A DNA stretch of 51,267 bases from Gammaproteobacteria bacterium (GTDB lineage: Bacteria > Pseudomonadota > Gammaproteobacteria > Steroidobacterales > GCA-2729495). The stretch is from positions 1-51,267 of the forward strand of contig JABDLC010000011.1 of assembly GCA_013001905.1 (NCBI GenBank), given 5' to 3'. The notes under the pieces were generated by a model. That model saw only the letters and a program-made list of their open reading frames with translations, did not search any database and was not told where the DNA came from. The position numbers were made by a program, and so were the translations under genes. This document shows positions 33,321-42,650 of this stretch, piece after piece (the stretch's first letter is position 1; each line of letters opens with the position of its first letter).

Positions 33321-35453
33321 ATGTCAGCTCGAAACAAACGGACATCATTATCTATTGACGTAGCGAAAGCCCTCCGGGGAAATACGCTCATGACAGGCGT
33401 CGCGCTCGCTGTATTGCAGACTCAGCCTGCCAATGCGCTCTCGCTGGGTGAACTTCGTGTGCAATCAGCGTTGGGACAACCGCTGGTTGCGACGACGACC
33501 GCACGCATCGGCCCCGGAGAATCCATTTCGTCGGTCTGTATTTCCGCTCCACGGGGCAACGGCGGACTGACCAACCCGGACGGCATCAAAGTCACCGCAC
33601 GCTCCGGCAACACACCGGGCAGCTACCCGGTACAAATTCGCACGAGCCAACCGCTCTACGAGCCGATGTACGAAATTCGCCTGCAGATTGATTGCCCCGG
33701 TGGCGTTGCTCTGGCTAAAAGTTTTGTCGTGATGCTGAACCTGCCGATGTCGACCGCGACTGAGCCGACACAGACAGCGAATCCAACCGTCTCTGCGCCA
33801 CAATCTCAGACAAGCAGCGCGAGATCTGCTCGCCCTGCTCCGCGTCAAACCGGCGGAACTGCGCGCCTCGCTTCCAGTCGCGCAGGAATTTCTGCCGGCA
33901 GCGAATACCGCGTGCGCAATGGCGATACTCTTTCCATGATTGCTCAGCGCGTCGAAGGACGACCGGTCGGCAGCACATGGCGCGTAACCGAATTGCTCTA
34001 TACCAGCAACCCGCAAGCGTTCATCCGCGGCAACAAGGACATGCTCAAACTGGGTGCGGTCATTCGCATACCGGACGTAGCGACGCTCGGCGGTGTAACC
34101 AACCAGACATCCACCGAGTCCGCAGCAACCCTCGCGGCCACCGAAAGCTTCAGCAGTCAGCCGGAAGTTGTATCTGACGTCCGGACGCCCGTTGACCTCG
34201 GCCGCCCTGAAGAATTTGCCGCTGACACCGCAACAGCACCGACGCAGGATGTCAGCCAGGACGTCAGCAACGCTGAACTCCTGCGCGAAATCCGTGAAGC
34301 CACCCTCGCGCGTGAAAACGCTACCGCCAGCTCTGACTCAGCAACTGCAGAGCCAACGACTGACGAGGCTACAGCAGCGGATAGCTCGTATAGCAATTCG
34401 CCGTTTGCGGACGAGTCTGCCGGAACAGCGGCCGCCGTCGCGAGCACTCCAGCGGATACGCAAGCAAGCTCCCAAACAACCTCACAAAGCAGCGTGCAAC
34501 CCGTCGCGGAAAGCTCAGGCAGCAGCACGCTGCTGGCGATACTGGCCGGTATCGGTATGGGCGCTCTGCTCGCACTGCTGATGCTCGGTCGCGGCATTTT
34601 CGGCCGGATGCTGGAAGGTCGTGCACGCCGTAAAGCGGCACCCGGGCTGAACCATGCAGCTACAGCTGCTGCGGCGGACAACGCGGACGCAGGCGAAGCG
34701 ACGGAAAGCATGGGCATCCCTCGCCCGCCGACACGACCTGCTTACGGCGGCGCCGGTATCGATGTCGAAGTCAGCGAAGCAGATGCTACCAGCGACAACG
34801 TCACCCCGGTTGATTTCAACCCCTTCACTGCTGCTGACGACGAGGGAGCTGCGGCAACATCTGATAGCGAGACGTCGGCCCCGGCAGGCAACGCACCCCG
34901 TGTCAGCCTGCGCCCGGCAGCAAGCGACGCGCCGGCCAGTCACTTCGACAACATGCTCGATGGCCTCGACGATCTCGACGACAGCAACAGCGGCGACGAC
35001 ACCGTCGACAAAACAGAGCACTTTGTGGCGCCGAAGCCCCCGGCTGAGGACAATAGCAAATCAGCGCTTATGGCTGAGACAGGCACGATGCGTGACCTCT
35101 TCAGCGAATCGGTACAGTCGAGCCATGATGCAGATGACGAAACCGCAGAAATGCCGGTGTCCGAGAGCCCCACGGTGGAGATGCGCGCCGACATGGAGCC
35201 GACCGCAGAATTACCCTCGGTCGACAATGATGATACCGCCGCCGAGGAAGTTCTCGACGTCGACGTCGACATCACAGATCTGGAATCGCTGAGCCAGCAT
35301 CTTACCGACGAAGATAAGGATGAAAAGGTGTCAGCCACGCTGACGCAGGCTCTGGATCTGCTGGAACAGGATTACGAAGAAGAGTTCACGCAAAGTCAGC
35401 TTCTTAACAAGAGCGACGTCGACGATGCACTCTCGCAACCCAAAAAGAACTAG
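33321..35453 (+). CDS. Second FimV-like LysM protein
   Basis: 710 residues with the FimV layout, shorter than the fimV gene in this window. Signal/membrane start with the cut near ANA (37-39), FimV N-terminal domain 40-145 (LSLGELRVQSALGQPLVA), Ser/Ala linker, LysM about 194-251 (EYRVRNGDTLSMIAQRV), membrane helix 402-423, then an acidic cytoplasmic part. That part has SESPTVEM (614-621) and DVDVDITDLESL. The C-terminal TPR motif of FimV is not obvious. It is a paralogue rather than a fragment: both ends look complete. Placement after the FimX-like gene and the CRP-type site suggests a role in polar pilus assembly. Confidence 0.8.
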   Translation: MSARNKRTSLSIDVAKALRGNTLMTGVALAVLQTQPANALSLGELRVQSALGQPLVATTTARIGPGESISSVCISAPRGNGGLTNPDGIKVTARSGNTPGSYPVQIRTSQPLYEPMYEIRLQIDCPGGVALAKSFVVMLNLPMSTATEPTQTANPTVSAPQSQTSSARSARPAPRQTGGTARLASSRAGISAGSEYRVRNGDTLSMIAQRVEGRPVGSTWRVTELLYTSNPQAFIRGNKDMLKLGAVIRIPDVATLGGVTNQTSTESAATLAATESFSSQPEVVSDVRTPVDLGRPEEFAADTATAPTQDVSQDVSNAELLREIREATLARENATASSDSATAEPTTDEATAADSSYSNSPFADESAGTAAAVASTPADTQASSQTTSQSSVQPVAESSGSSTLLAILAGIGMGALLALLMLGRGIFGRMLEGRARRKAAPGLNHAATAAAADNADAGEATESMGIPRPPTRPAYGGAGIDVEVSEADATSDNVTPVDFNPFTAADDEGAAATSDSETSAPAGNAPRVSLRPAASDAPASHFDNMLDGLDDLDDSNSGDDTVDKTEHFVAPKPPAEDNSKSALMAETGTMRDLFSESVQSSHDADDETAEMPVSESPTVEMRADMEPTAELPSVDNDDTAAEEVLDVDVDITDLESLSQHLTDEDKDEKVSATLTQALDLLEQDYEEEFTQSQLLNKSDVDDALSQPKKN

Positions 35454-35492
35454 TTAGCCAATTGCAGCGCTGCCTCTTCCGGGTCAGCGACG

Positions 35493-37784
35493 CTAATCCT
35501 CCGCGGTCTCTGCCGGTTTCGCCTCTGTCTCCAGCCGTTCGACACGACGGTAGTTTTTCGGCAACAGGCTCCCGCGCCGGCCGCGTTCACCCAGGTAGCG
35601 GCTCTCGATATCCTTCCACTTAAGTGTCATTGACCGCCCGCCGGCGCAGTGCACGAGTAACTTTTCACCCGGCTCCAGCAGCGCGACGCTTACCATCTCC
35701 TCATCACCCGACTTGTATTTAGGGCCCGGTACACCCAGCAGCTTGATGCCTTTGCCGCGCGTCATCTCCGGCACCTCTTCGGACGGGAACACCAGCAAAT
35801 GACCCGCTGATCCCGCCACAGCAACGAGCGTATCTTCGGCGAAATCATTCGCCGCCACCGTGGCCGGCGGAAGTGATTTACCACCGTCGGGCACCCGCAG
35901 CATTGCTTTACCTGCCTTGACCCTTGAATAGAGCTCTTTAGGCTGCACGAAAAAGCCGTACCCCGCATCCGATGACACGAGCCACCACTGCTCGTCGTCG
36001 CCGCCCATGACGCCGGTAAATGTTGCTCCGTCAGCAGGCTTAAACCGCCCCGTCAGCGGATCGCCGTGACCTCGTGACGAGGGCAGCGTGTGCGCGATCA
36101 GGGTATAGGCCCGGCCCTTGCTGTCGACAAAAACCACCTGCTGATTGCTGCGACCTCGCGCAGAGCTGAGGTAACCGTCCCCCGACTTATAGCTCAGAGA
36201 CTGCGGGTCGATGTCGTGACCTTTCGCAGCACGGGCATAGCCCCGCTGCGAAAGGATAACGGTCACGGGTTCACTCGGAACCAGATCGGTTTCATCCAGC
36301 GCCTGAGCGGAGTCGCGCTCTACGATTAAGGTCCGCCGGTCATCGCCGAACTTGTCAGCCGCGTCCAGCAACTCACCGCGCACCAGCTTGTTCATCCGCG
36401 CTTTGCTCTTCAGCGTCTTGAGAATGTCATCCAGCTCTTCCTGCAGTTCGTCCTGTTCAGCGCGAATCTTCATTTCTTCCAATTTCGCAAGATTGCGCAA
36501 GCGCAGATTCAGAATCGCTTCTGCCTGCAAGTCTGACAATTTGAACTTCTTCATCAGGACAGGCTTCGGCTCGTCCTCTTCGCGGATAATTTTGATCACT
36601 TTGTCGATATTGAGATAAGCGATCAGTAAGCCTTCAAGCAGGTGGAGGCGCTCCTGAAGTCGATCGCGCCTGAACTCGAGACGCCGGCGAACTGTCGCGA
36701 AGCGGAAGTCCAGCCACTCACTCAGCATGTCCTTAAGACCGCGGACAGCCGGCTTGCCGTCCAGCCCGATAACATTGAGGTTTACGCGTACCGTGCGCTC
36801 AAGATCTGTCGTGGCGCAAAGGTGACTCATAAGACCCTCGACATCGACGTTCCGGGACCTGGGCGAAATGACCAAGCGGGTCGGGTTTTCATGATCTGAC
36901 TCGTCGCGCAGGTCGTCCACCATCGGCAGCTTCTTCGCCCGCATCTGTGCAGCGATCTGCTCAAGTATTTTGCTGCCGGATGCCTGATACGGCAGACCAT
37001 TGATAACGATGTCCTGCCCTTCCCGCTCCCAGGTCGCGCGCACGCGCAGCGTGCCGTTGCCGGTCTTATAGATCGCGGTAATTTCATCTTTCGGCGAAAT
37101 AATTTCACCGCCGGTCGGGAAATCCGGCCCCTTGATATGACTCATCACGCCGCGCAGCATGGTCTCAGGCTTGTCAATCAAACGCACTAATGCCGCGACC
37201 ACCTCTGACAAATTGTGCGGCGGCACGTCGGTCGACATGCCAACTGCGATACCGGTGGCACCGTTTAACAGCAGATTGGGCAACTGCGCAGGCAGCAAAC
37301 AAGGCTCCTGCATGGTGCCGTCGAAATTCTGCATCCATTCGACCGTACCCGAGCCCAGTTCAGCAAGCAGTGTGCCTGCGTAGGTGGTGAGCTTGGCTTC
37401 GGTATAGCGCATGGCGGCGAACGACTTGGGGTCATCCGGTGAACCCCAGTTGCCGTGACCATCTACGGTCGTATAGCGACAGGAGAAATTCTGCGCCATG
37501 TGGACCATCGCTTCGTAACACGCAGAGTCACCGTGCGGATGAAACTTGCCGAGTACGTCACCGACGGTGCGGGCGGATTTTTTCGGCTTCGAGGCAGCTG
37601 ACAGGCCCAGTTCGCTCATCGCATAAATAATGCGCCGCTGCACCGGCTTGAGGCCGTCCGCGAGATGCGGCAATGCCCGGTCGAGAATGACGTACATCGA
37701 ATAGTCGAGGTAAGCCTTCTCGGTAAATTCAGCGAGCGGCAGCTGTTCGATGCCTTCGAAATCCAGTTGGTTTTGCTGCGACAT
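35493..37784 (-). CDS. parC: DNA topoisomerase IV subunit A
   Basis: Decatenates daughter chromosomes together with ParE. 763 residues (E. coli 752). Catalytic Tyr in [11 protein letters not shown] (about 120); quinolone-region sequence [20 protein letters not shown]-terminal beta-pinwheel with repeats such as [13 protein letters not shown] and [22 protein letters not shown] 37784 begins [17 protein letters not shown]; the open frame to 37835 overlaps parE. It follows parE by 14 nt. ParC rather than GyrA is indicated by length, the parE neighbour and the short C-terminal domain. Confidence 0.96.
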   Translation of the reverse strand: MSQQNQLDFEGIEQLPLAEFTEKAYLDYSMYVILDRALPHLADGLKPVQRRIIYAMSELGLSAASKPKKSARTVGDVLGKFHPHGDSACYEAMVHMAQNFSCRYTTVDGHGNWGSPDDPKSFAAMRYTEAKLTTYAGTLLAELGSGTVEWMQNFDGTMQEPCLLPAQLPNLLLNGATGIAVGMSTDVPPHNLSEVVAALVRLIDKPETMLRGVMSHIKGPDFPTGGEIISPKDEITAIYKTGNGTLRVRATWEREGQDIVINGLPYQASGSKILEQIAAQMRAKKLPMVDDLRDESDHENPTRLVISPRSRNVDVEGLMSHLCATTDLERTVRVNLNVIGLDGKPAVRGLKDMLSEWLDFRFATVRRRLEFRRDRLQERLHLLEGLLIAYLNIDKVIKIIREEDEPKPVLMKKFKLSDLQAEAILNLRLRNLAKLEEMKIRAEQDELQEELDDILKTLKSKARMNKLVRGELLDAADKFGDDRRTLIVERDSAQALDETDLVPSEPVTVILSQRGYARAAKGHDIDPQSLSYKSGDGYLSSARGRSNQQVVFVDSKGRAYTLIAHTLPSSRGHGDPLTGRFKPADGATFTGVMGGDDEQWWLVSSDAGYGFFVQPKELYSRVKAGKAMLRVPDGGKSLPPATVAANDFAEDTLVAVAGSAGHLLVFPSEEVPEMTRGKGIKLLGVPGPKYKSGDEEMVSVALLEPGEKLLVHCAGGRSMTLKWKDIESRYLGERGRRGSLLPKNYRRVERLETEAKPAETAED

Positions 37785-37798
37785 AGTGTGTTCCTGAA

Positions 37799-39685
37799 TC
37801 AGACTTCCGCCAGATTGCCCTTGGATTCGAGCCACTGGCGACGGTCTTTGGCTCGCTTCTTCGCGAGTAACATGTCCATGACTTTGTGTGTGTCGTCTTT
37901 ACCGGCGACGGTGAGCTGAACCAGCCGGCGCGTTTCTGGCGCCATCGTGGTGTCCCGCAGTTGCCCCGGACTCATTTCGCCCAGACCTTTAAATCGCGTA
38001 ATACTCATCTTGCCTTTCAGCTTCTCGGCTTCTATGCGATCCAGCACACCCTGTCGTTCCGCTTCATCCAGCGCGTAATACACTTGCTTACCCACATCGA
38101 TGCGGTAAAGCGGCGGCATCGCCACATAGACATAGCCTTCTTTGACGAGCGCGGGGAAATGACGCACAAACAATGCGCAGATCAGTGTCGCGATGTGCAA
38201 ACCATCAGAATCAGCATCGGCGAGGATGCAGATTTTGTGGTACCGCAGGCTGCTGAAGTCTTCACTGCCCGGTTCGAGCCCGATCGCGAGACTGATGTTG
38301 CTGACTTCCTGTGAACCCAGCACCTCGCCCGAATCGACTTCCCAGGTGTTGAGAATCTTGCCGCGCAGGGGCAACACCGCCTGAAATTCGCGATTACGCG
38401 CCTGCTTGGCAGAACCGCCGGCAGAATCGCCCTCGACCAGAAACAGCTCGCAGCGCTCCGGGTCAGTGACGGTGCAATCCGCCAGCTTGCCCGGCAATGC
38501 AGGCCCCGATGCGATTTTCTTTCGGGTGACTTTCTTGCTGGCCTTAATGCGTCGCTGGGCGTTATCGATCGTGCGCTGAGCAATCGCATCACCGGTGTCC
38601 GGGTGCTGGTTCAGCCAGATCGCAAACGTATCCTTGACCACGCCGCCGATAAACGCCGCCGATTCGCGGGACGAGAGCTTCTCTTTAGTCTGTCCGGAAA
38701 ACTGCGGATCCTCCATCTTCGCAGACAACACAAAATTCACCCCGTCCCAGACATCCTCCGGCGCAATGCGCACACCGCGCGGCAACAGGCTGCGAATTTC
38801 ACAGTACTCGCGCAGCGCTTCGGTGAGACCGCTGCGCAATCCGTTCACGTGAGTACCGCCCTGCGGGGTCGGAACGAGGTTTACGTAGGATTCGGCAACC
38901 GTATTGTCAGCATCCCCGGCCCACAGCAACGCCCAGTCCACCTCTTCCGTGTTACCACGGAAACTGCCGCCGAACGGTTCCTCGGGCAGCTTGTCGGCTT
39001 TGCCTAACTCTTCCAGCAAATACTCCTCAAGCCCGCCCGCATAACACCACTCGTGTGTTTCGTCGGTTTTTTCGTTGGTGAACGTAATAGTCAGACCGGG
39101 GCACAAGACCGCCTTGGCCCGTAACACGTGCGTCAGCCGCGATATGGAGAACTTCGCCGAGTCGAAATACTTGCCGTCCGGCCAGAATCGCAGCGTCGTG
39201 CCGGTATTGCGCTGACCGACTTTGCCAACAACTTCAAGCTTGCCGACCTTTTTGCCGCCCTTGAAGCTCAGGTTGTATTCCTTGCCGCCGCGTCGGATCC
39301 AGACCTCCAGATTTTTGGACAGCGCATTGACGACAGACACCCCGACGCCGTGCAAACCACCCGAGTACTGGTAGTTGTCGGACGAGAACTTACCGCCGGC
39401 ATGCAGGCGGGTCAGGATCAATTCGACACCCGGTATTTTTTCTTTCGGGTGCTTGTCAACCGGCATACCGCGGCCATCATCATCAACCTGCAGAGACCCG
39501 TCTTTGCAGAGCAGGACATCAATGCGCTTGCAGTGCCCCGCCATCGCCTCATCGACACTGTTGTCGATCACCTCGTGGGCCAGATGATTGGGCCGGGAGG
39601 TATCGGTATACATGCCCGGCCGTCGGCGGACCGGTTCCAGCCCGCTGAGGACTTCAATATCGGAAGCGCTGTAGCTTTTACTCAC
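37799..39685 (-). CDS. parE: DNA topoisomerase IV subunit B
   Basis: ATPase subunit of topoisomerase IV, 628 residues (E. coli 630). GHKL motifs [15 protein letters not shown] and [20 protein letters not shown] motifs [22 protein letters not shown] and [15 protein letters not shown]. The protein starts [26 protein letters not shown]. The start codon is GTG (39685), with AAAGG about 11 nt ahead. A 178-bp spacer separates it from the DUF3501 gene upstream and should hold the parE-parC promoter, though I see no clear hexamers. Confidence 0.97.
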   Translation of the reverse strand: MSKSYSASDIEVLSGLEPVRRRPGMYTDTSRPNHLAHEVIDNSVDEAMAGHCKRIDVLLCKDGSLQVDDDGRGMPVDKHPKEKIPGVELILTRLHAGGKFSSDNYQYSGGLHGVGVSVVNALSKNLEVWIRRGGKEYNLSFKGGKKVGKLEVVGKVGQRNTGTTLRFWPDGKYFDSAKFSISRLTHVLRAKAVLCPGLTITFTNEKTDETHEWCYAGGLEEYLLEELGKADKLPEEPFGGSFRGNTEEVDWALLWAGDADNTVAESYVNLVPTPQGGTHVNGLRSGLTEALREYCEIRSLLPRGVRIAPEDVWDGVNFVLSAKMEDPQFSGQTKEKLSSRESAAFIGGVVKDTFAIWLNQHPDTGDAIAQRTIDNAQRRIKASKKVTRKKIASGPALPGKLADCTVTDPERCELFLVEGDSAGGSAKQARNREFQAVLPLRGKILNTWEVDSGEVLGSQEVSNISLAIGLEPGSEDFSSLRYHKICILADADSDGLHIATLICALFVRHFPALVKEGYVYVAMPPLYRIDVGKQVYYALDEAERQGVLDRIEAEKLKGKMSITRFKGLGEMSPGQLRDTTMAPETRRLVQLTVAGKDDTHKVMDMLLAKKRAKDRRQWLESKGNLAEV

Positions 39686-39862
39686 TGTCGAAAACAGCCT
39701 TTATGATTCGCGCACTGACACGCGTGGATACACCGGCCGGATGCTGCATCACCACAAAGCAGCCGCGTCAGCCGAACAACAACAACGGCAGAATGGTATT
39801 CCACTCGCCGGAATATGCAATGGAGATGTGCGAGCTGCGGATGCCGCGATGACGGCCGGCTG

Positions 39863-40450
39863 CTAATCCAGATCAGCGATCAGCGACTCGCGCACGAGCT
39901 CAGGGACCTGCAATCCGTCGAGATTATAGTTGGGATGACTGATACCTACGGTCAGGCTCTCACCTGACTTCAGAGCTGCAATCATGTCTGCCTGCAACTC
40001 GAAACGGAGGAAATGCACCGCAGACGTCTTGGCGTCAGTCGTGCGGTCCATGTCTTCGTCCGCGATGGCGCGCACGCGCTCATGCCCTCCCACCTGAACC
40101 CAGACTTCGTGCTCAATGCCGCCCAGTTGCGCCAGTGCGACCTTGCGCTCATTCACATCGGGGTACTCAATCAGCATTGTGGCCTTCCAGTTGCTGCCAT
40201 CGGGAATCAACGGGTTATAGGCATCCAGTTCGTCCTGAATGCCCTCAGCCTCAAAAATTTTCTCGATCCGCAGCATTTCCTGAATCTGGTACTGCATCGT
40301 CAGCGAGTCTTCAAAATGCAGCATCACGTGATCACCGAGAGACAGGCGACGATGCTTTTTGTGCTCCAGGACCCGGGCCCGAAAATCGGCACGAAGCTTG
40401 GAATATTCTTCCAATGAATACAATGAGTTATGATCTAGTTTTGTCGCCAT
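39863..40450 (-). CDS. DUF3501 family protein
   Basis: About 195 residues. Motifs match DUF3501: LYSLEEYSKLRADFRARVLEHKKHRRLSLGDHVMLHFED and the end VGISHPNYN. Function unknown, but this family is nearly always encoded after rubrerythrin and a GlpC-like Fe-S protein, as here. ATG 40450 lies immediately after the preceding stop; ATG 40462 (4 residues longer, overlapping that stop) is possible. The gene ends the three-gene operon. Confidence 0.85.
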   Translation of the reverse strand: MATKLDHNSLYSLEEYSKLRADFRARVLEHKKHRRLSLGDHVMLHFEDSLTMQYQIQEMLRIEKIFEAEGIQDELDAYNPLIPDGSNWKATMLIEYPDVNERKVALAQLGGIEHEVWVQVGGHERVRAIADEDMDRTTDAKTSAVHFLRFELQADMIAALKSGESLTVGISHPNYNLDGLQVPELVRESLIADLD

Positions 40451-40451
40451 T

Positions 40452-41804
40452 TCAAATTCCATATGCGCGTCGCAGCAGGGTCATCGGGTGCGCATACGCA
40501 CCGGGGTTCTCCAGCAGACCGTCAATCTGAGCGCCGGCCATCGGGCAGTCGCTGGTGAAGTGCGCAGCTTTGGACTCATTCACCTGCCGCGCGACCGGGC
40601 GTGCGATTTTGACAGCAGCCTCCCGGAAGCGTGTTTTAACGCCGTAAGTGCCGTCGTGACCGGAGCAGCGCTCGATTGCATTAACTTTAGTATCGGGCAC
40701 CAGCTGCAGCACGTCGCGCGTCTTCAGCCCGATGTTCTGCACCCGCAGGTGACACGGCACCTGATAATCCACCGCTCCCAGCGTTTCGGCAAAATCGGTA
40801 TTGAGCTTGCCCGCCTTGTTGCGTAAGTGCAGGTACTCGAAGGGGTCGAAAAAAGCCGCCTGCACCGCAAGCACGGCTGCATCGTCCGGAAACATTAACG
40901 GCAGTTCCTGACGAAACATCAGCGCGCACGAAGGCACGGGGGCCACGATGTCCCAACCGGCTTCCACCCACTCGTGCAAGCGCGGCACATTGCTGTCTTT
41001 CGCGCGCGCGACCGCATCCAGATCGCCGAGCTCGAACTTCGGCATTCCGCAACAGGCTTCCTTTTCGATCACCGCAACCGGAATGTTGTTGTGTCGGAAC
41101 ACGGCGACGAGGTCTTCAACCATTTGCGGGCTGTTCTTGTCGCCGTAACAGGTTACGTAGAGCAGGACCTTACCCTGCGTGCCATTCGCAGGTTCGCCTT
41201 CCGTATCCCGCCCCGATAACTCCGGCGCAATACGCTTGCGCGCACTTTTACTGTGGTATTCCGGCACGGGCGCAGTTTTATCCACGCCCAGGGTGTTTTC
41301 CAGTAACGCCCGGCCCGGCGCGGACCTGTTCACCGCGTTAACAACGTCGGCGACAACGGGAATGCCCGCGATGCTGCCGACTGTATCCGTACTGGCCAGA
41401 ATCCGGTCACGCAGCGGCGCGCCTTCATCGCGAAAGCGTTTTGCTTTGGCGCGCAACATGAGGTGCGGAAAGTCGACGTTCCATTCGTGCGGCGGGACAT
41501 ACGGACACTTGCTCATGTAGCACATGTCACAGAGGTAGCATTCGTCCACGACGCTGTGAAAGGTGTCTTTGGGTACGCTGTCGACCTCGCCCGTATCGGA
41601 TTCGTCTACCGCATCAAACAGCGTAGGAAACGCATTGCAGAGATTGAAGCAGCGGCGGCAGCCGTGGCAGATATCGAAAACCCGCTCAAGCTCTGTCTCC
41701 AGAGCCTGAGCGTCGTAAAACTCATCGGAGCGCCAGTCCAGCGGGTGACGTGTCGGCGCCTCGAGACTGCCTTCGCGCGACCCGCTGTCAGCACCCGATG
41801 CCAA
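40452..41804 (-). CDS. Fe-S oxidoreductase, GlpC/heterodisulfide-reductase (CCG-domain) family
   Basis: 450 residues. Two [4Fe-4S] motifs near the N terminus: CHGCRRCFNLC (46-56) and CYLCDMCYMSKC (89-100), each followed by the aromatic/Pro context of ferredoxin-like clusters. The C-terminal half has CCG-type elements: VTCYGDKN, EACCGMPKFELGD, VPSCALMF, ERCSGHDGTYG and SDCPMAGAQI. No membrane helix. It probably passes electrons to or from rubrerythrin (3-nt gap) in a peroxide-scavenging or redox-sensing unit; that link is inferred from the conserved operon. 'Glycerol-3-phosphate dehydrogenase subunit C' would be a misleading name, as no glpAB is present. Confidence 0.88.
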   Translation of the reverse strand: MASGADSGSREGSLEAPTRHPLDWRSDEFYDAQALETELERVFDICHGCRRCFNLCNAFPTLFDAVDESDTGEVDSVPKDTFHSVVDECYLCDMCYMSKCPYVPPHEWNVDFPHLMLRAKAKRFRDEGAPLRDRILASTDTVGSIAGIPVVADVVNAVNRSAPGRALLENTLGVDKTAPVPEYHSKSARKRIAPELSGRDTEGEPANGTQGKVLLYVTCYGDKNSPQMVEDLVAVFRHNNIPVAVIEKEACCGMPKFELGDLDAVARAKDSNVPRLHEWVEAGWDIVAPVPSCALMFRQELPLMFPDDAAVLAVQAAFFDPFEYLHLRNKAGKLNTDFAETLGAVDYQVPCHLRVQNIGLKTRDVLQLVPDTKVNAIERCSGHDGTYGVKTRFREAAVKIARPVARQVNESKAAHFTSDCPMAGAQIDGLLENPGAYAHPMTLLRRAYGI

Positions 41805-41807
41805 TGC

Positions 41808-42227
41808 TTAGTCGTCCAGCGCGTCGAGCGCCTTCTGGAAACGGTTGGCGTGTGAACGCTCCGCTTTAGCCAGCGTTTCGAACCAGTCGGCGATTTCATC
41901 AAAGCCTTCGCCGCGGGCATCTTTGGCCATGCCGGGGTACATGTCTGTGTACTCGTGGGTCTCACCCGCCACGGCGGCCTGCAAGTTTTCAGATGTGCCG
42001 CCGATCGGCAGACCCGTCGCCGGATCACCCACTATGGCCAGGTAATCGAGGTGCCCGTGTGCGTGACCGGTTTCGCCCTCAGCAGTGGAACGGAAGAGCG
42101 CAGCGACGTCGTTGTAGCCTTCCACGTCCGCCTTGCCTGCGAAATACAGATAACGACGGTTCGCCTGTGATTCACCCGCAAACGCGTCTTTCAGATGTTG
42201 TTCGGTTTTACTGCCCTTCAGAGACAT
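41808..42227 (-). CDS. Rubrerythrin-like diiron protein without rubredoxin domain
   Basis: 139 residues, a four-helix ferritin-like domain only. Diiron ligands appear as E in [38 protein letters not shown], and [14 protein letters not shown]. The C-terminal rubredoxin [Fe(SCys)4] domain of classical rubrerythrins is missing, so electrons must come from another protein, plausibly the adjacent Fe-S oxidoreductase. Known rubrerythrins reduce hydrogen peroxide. AAAGGAG stands before the ATG, a strong ribosome site, and a strong promoter with a palindrome is upstream. Confidence 0.93.
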   Translation of the reverse strand: MSLKGSKTEQHLKDAFAGESQANRRYLYFAGKADVEGYNDVAALFRSTAEGETGHAHGHLDYLAIVGDPATGLPIGGTSENLQAAVAGETHEYTDMYPGMAKDARGEGFDEIADWFETLAKAERSHANRFQKALDALDD

Positions 42228-42245
42228 CTCCGCACTCCTTTATTG

Positions 42246-42289
42246 TTAGACAAGTTCTAAATATAGGCAGTCGTCGATTGGCGTGTCAA
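42246..42289 (-). promoter_or_regulatory. Promoter and palindromic operator of the rubrerythrin operon
   Basis: On the minus strand TTGACA (42289-42284), an 18-nt spacer and TATATT (42265-42260). TTAGA-N5-TCTAA (42246-42260) follows directly, overlapping the end of the -10 and the expected start of transcription, a position that suits a repressor. The palindrome is of the size bound by Rrf2- or Fur-type regulators; the regulator is not identified. Confidence 0.65.
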
Positions 42290-42416
42290 CACGCCCCGGC
42301 GACCGTGAAATTGACGCCCACCTTACCCTGTGCAACGCTGCGCGTCTGTAGTTATTTTCGTTCGCAACAGACGACAGGATGCACCGGCCTGCCTCACGGT
42401 GCACAGGAAATCGCAC

Positions 42417-42650
42417 GTGAGTACAAAGAAGAAATCCGCACCTAATCTAGAGAAGTCCATGGCCCAGCTGGAAGACATTGTGCAGCAGCTGGAAGAAGGT
42501 GATATTCCGTTGGAAAAAGCGCTGCAACACTTTGAAAAAGGGATAAAACTCAGTCGCGAGTGTCAGCAGGCGCTCGACAGTGCAGAGCAGCGGGTCAAGG
42601 TCTTATTGGATAACGGCGATCTGGAAGATTTCAGCGCCGGCGCCGACTAG
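42417..42650 (+). CDS. xseB: Exodeoxyribonuclease VII small subunit
   Basis: 77 residues (E. coli 80). KSMAQLEDIVQQLEEGDIPLEKALQHFEKGIKLSRECQQAL is the XseB helical hairpin that binds the large subunit XseA. GTG 42417 has AGGAA 8 nt before it and gives the usual length; the longer frame from 42330 lacks support. In many gammaproteobacteria xseB is followed by ispA and dxs; here the next gene is convergent and overlaps it by 4 bases, so xseB stands alone. Confidence 0.93.
   Translation: MSTKKKSAPNLEKSMAQLEDIVQQLEEGDIPLEKALQHFEKGIKLSRECQQALDSAEQRVKVLLDNGDLEDFSAGAD

Noticed and set aside
39703-39852. A 49-codon plus-strand ORF (MIRALTRVDTPAG...) filling the gap before parE
   Set aside because: No ribosome-binding site, no family likeness and a run of AAC codons. 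It also covers the region where the parE promoter should be. Probably chance.
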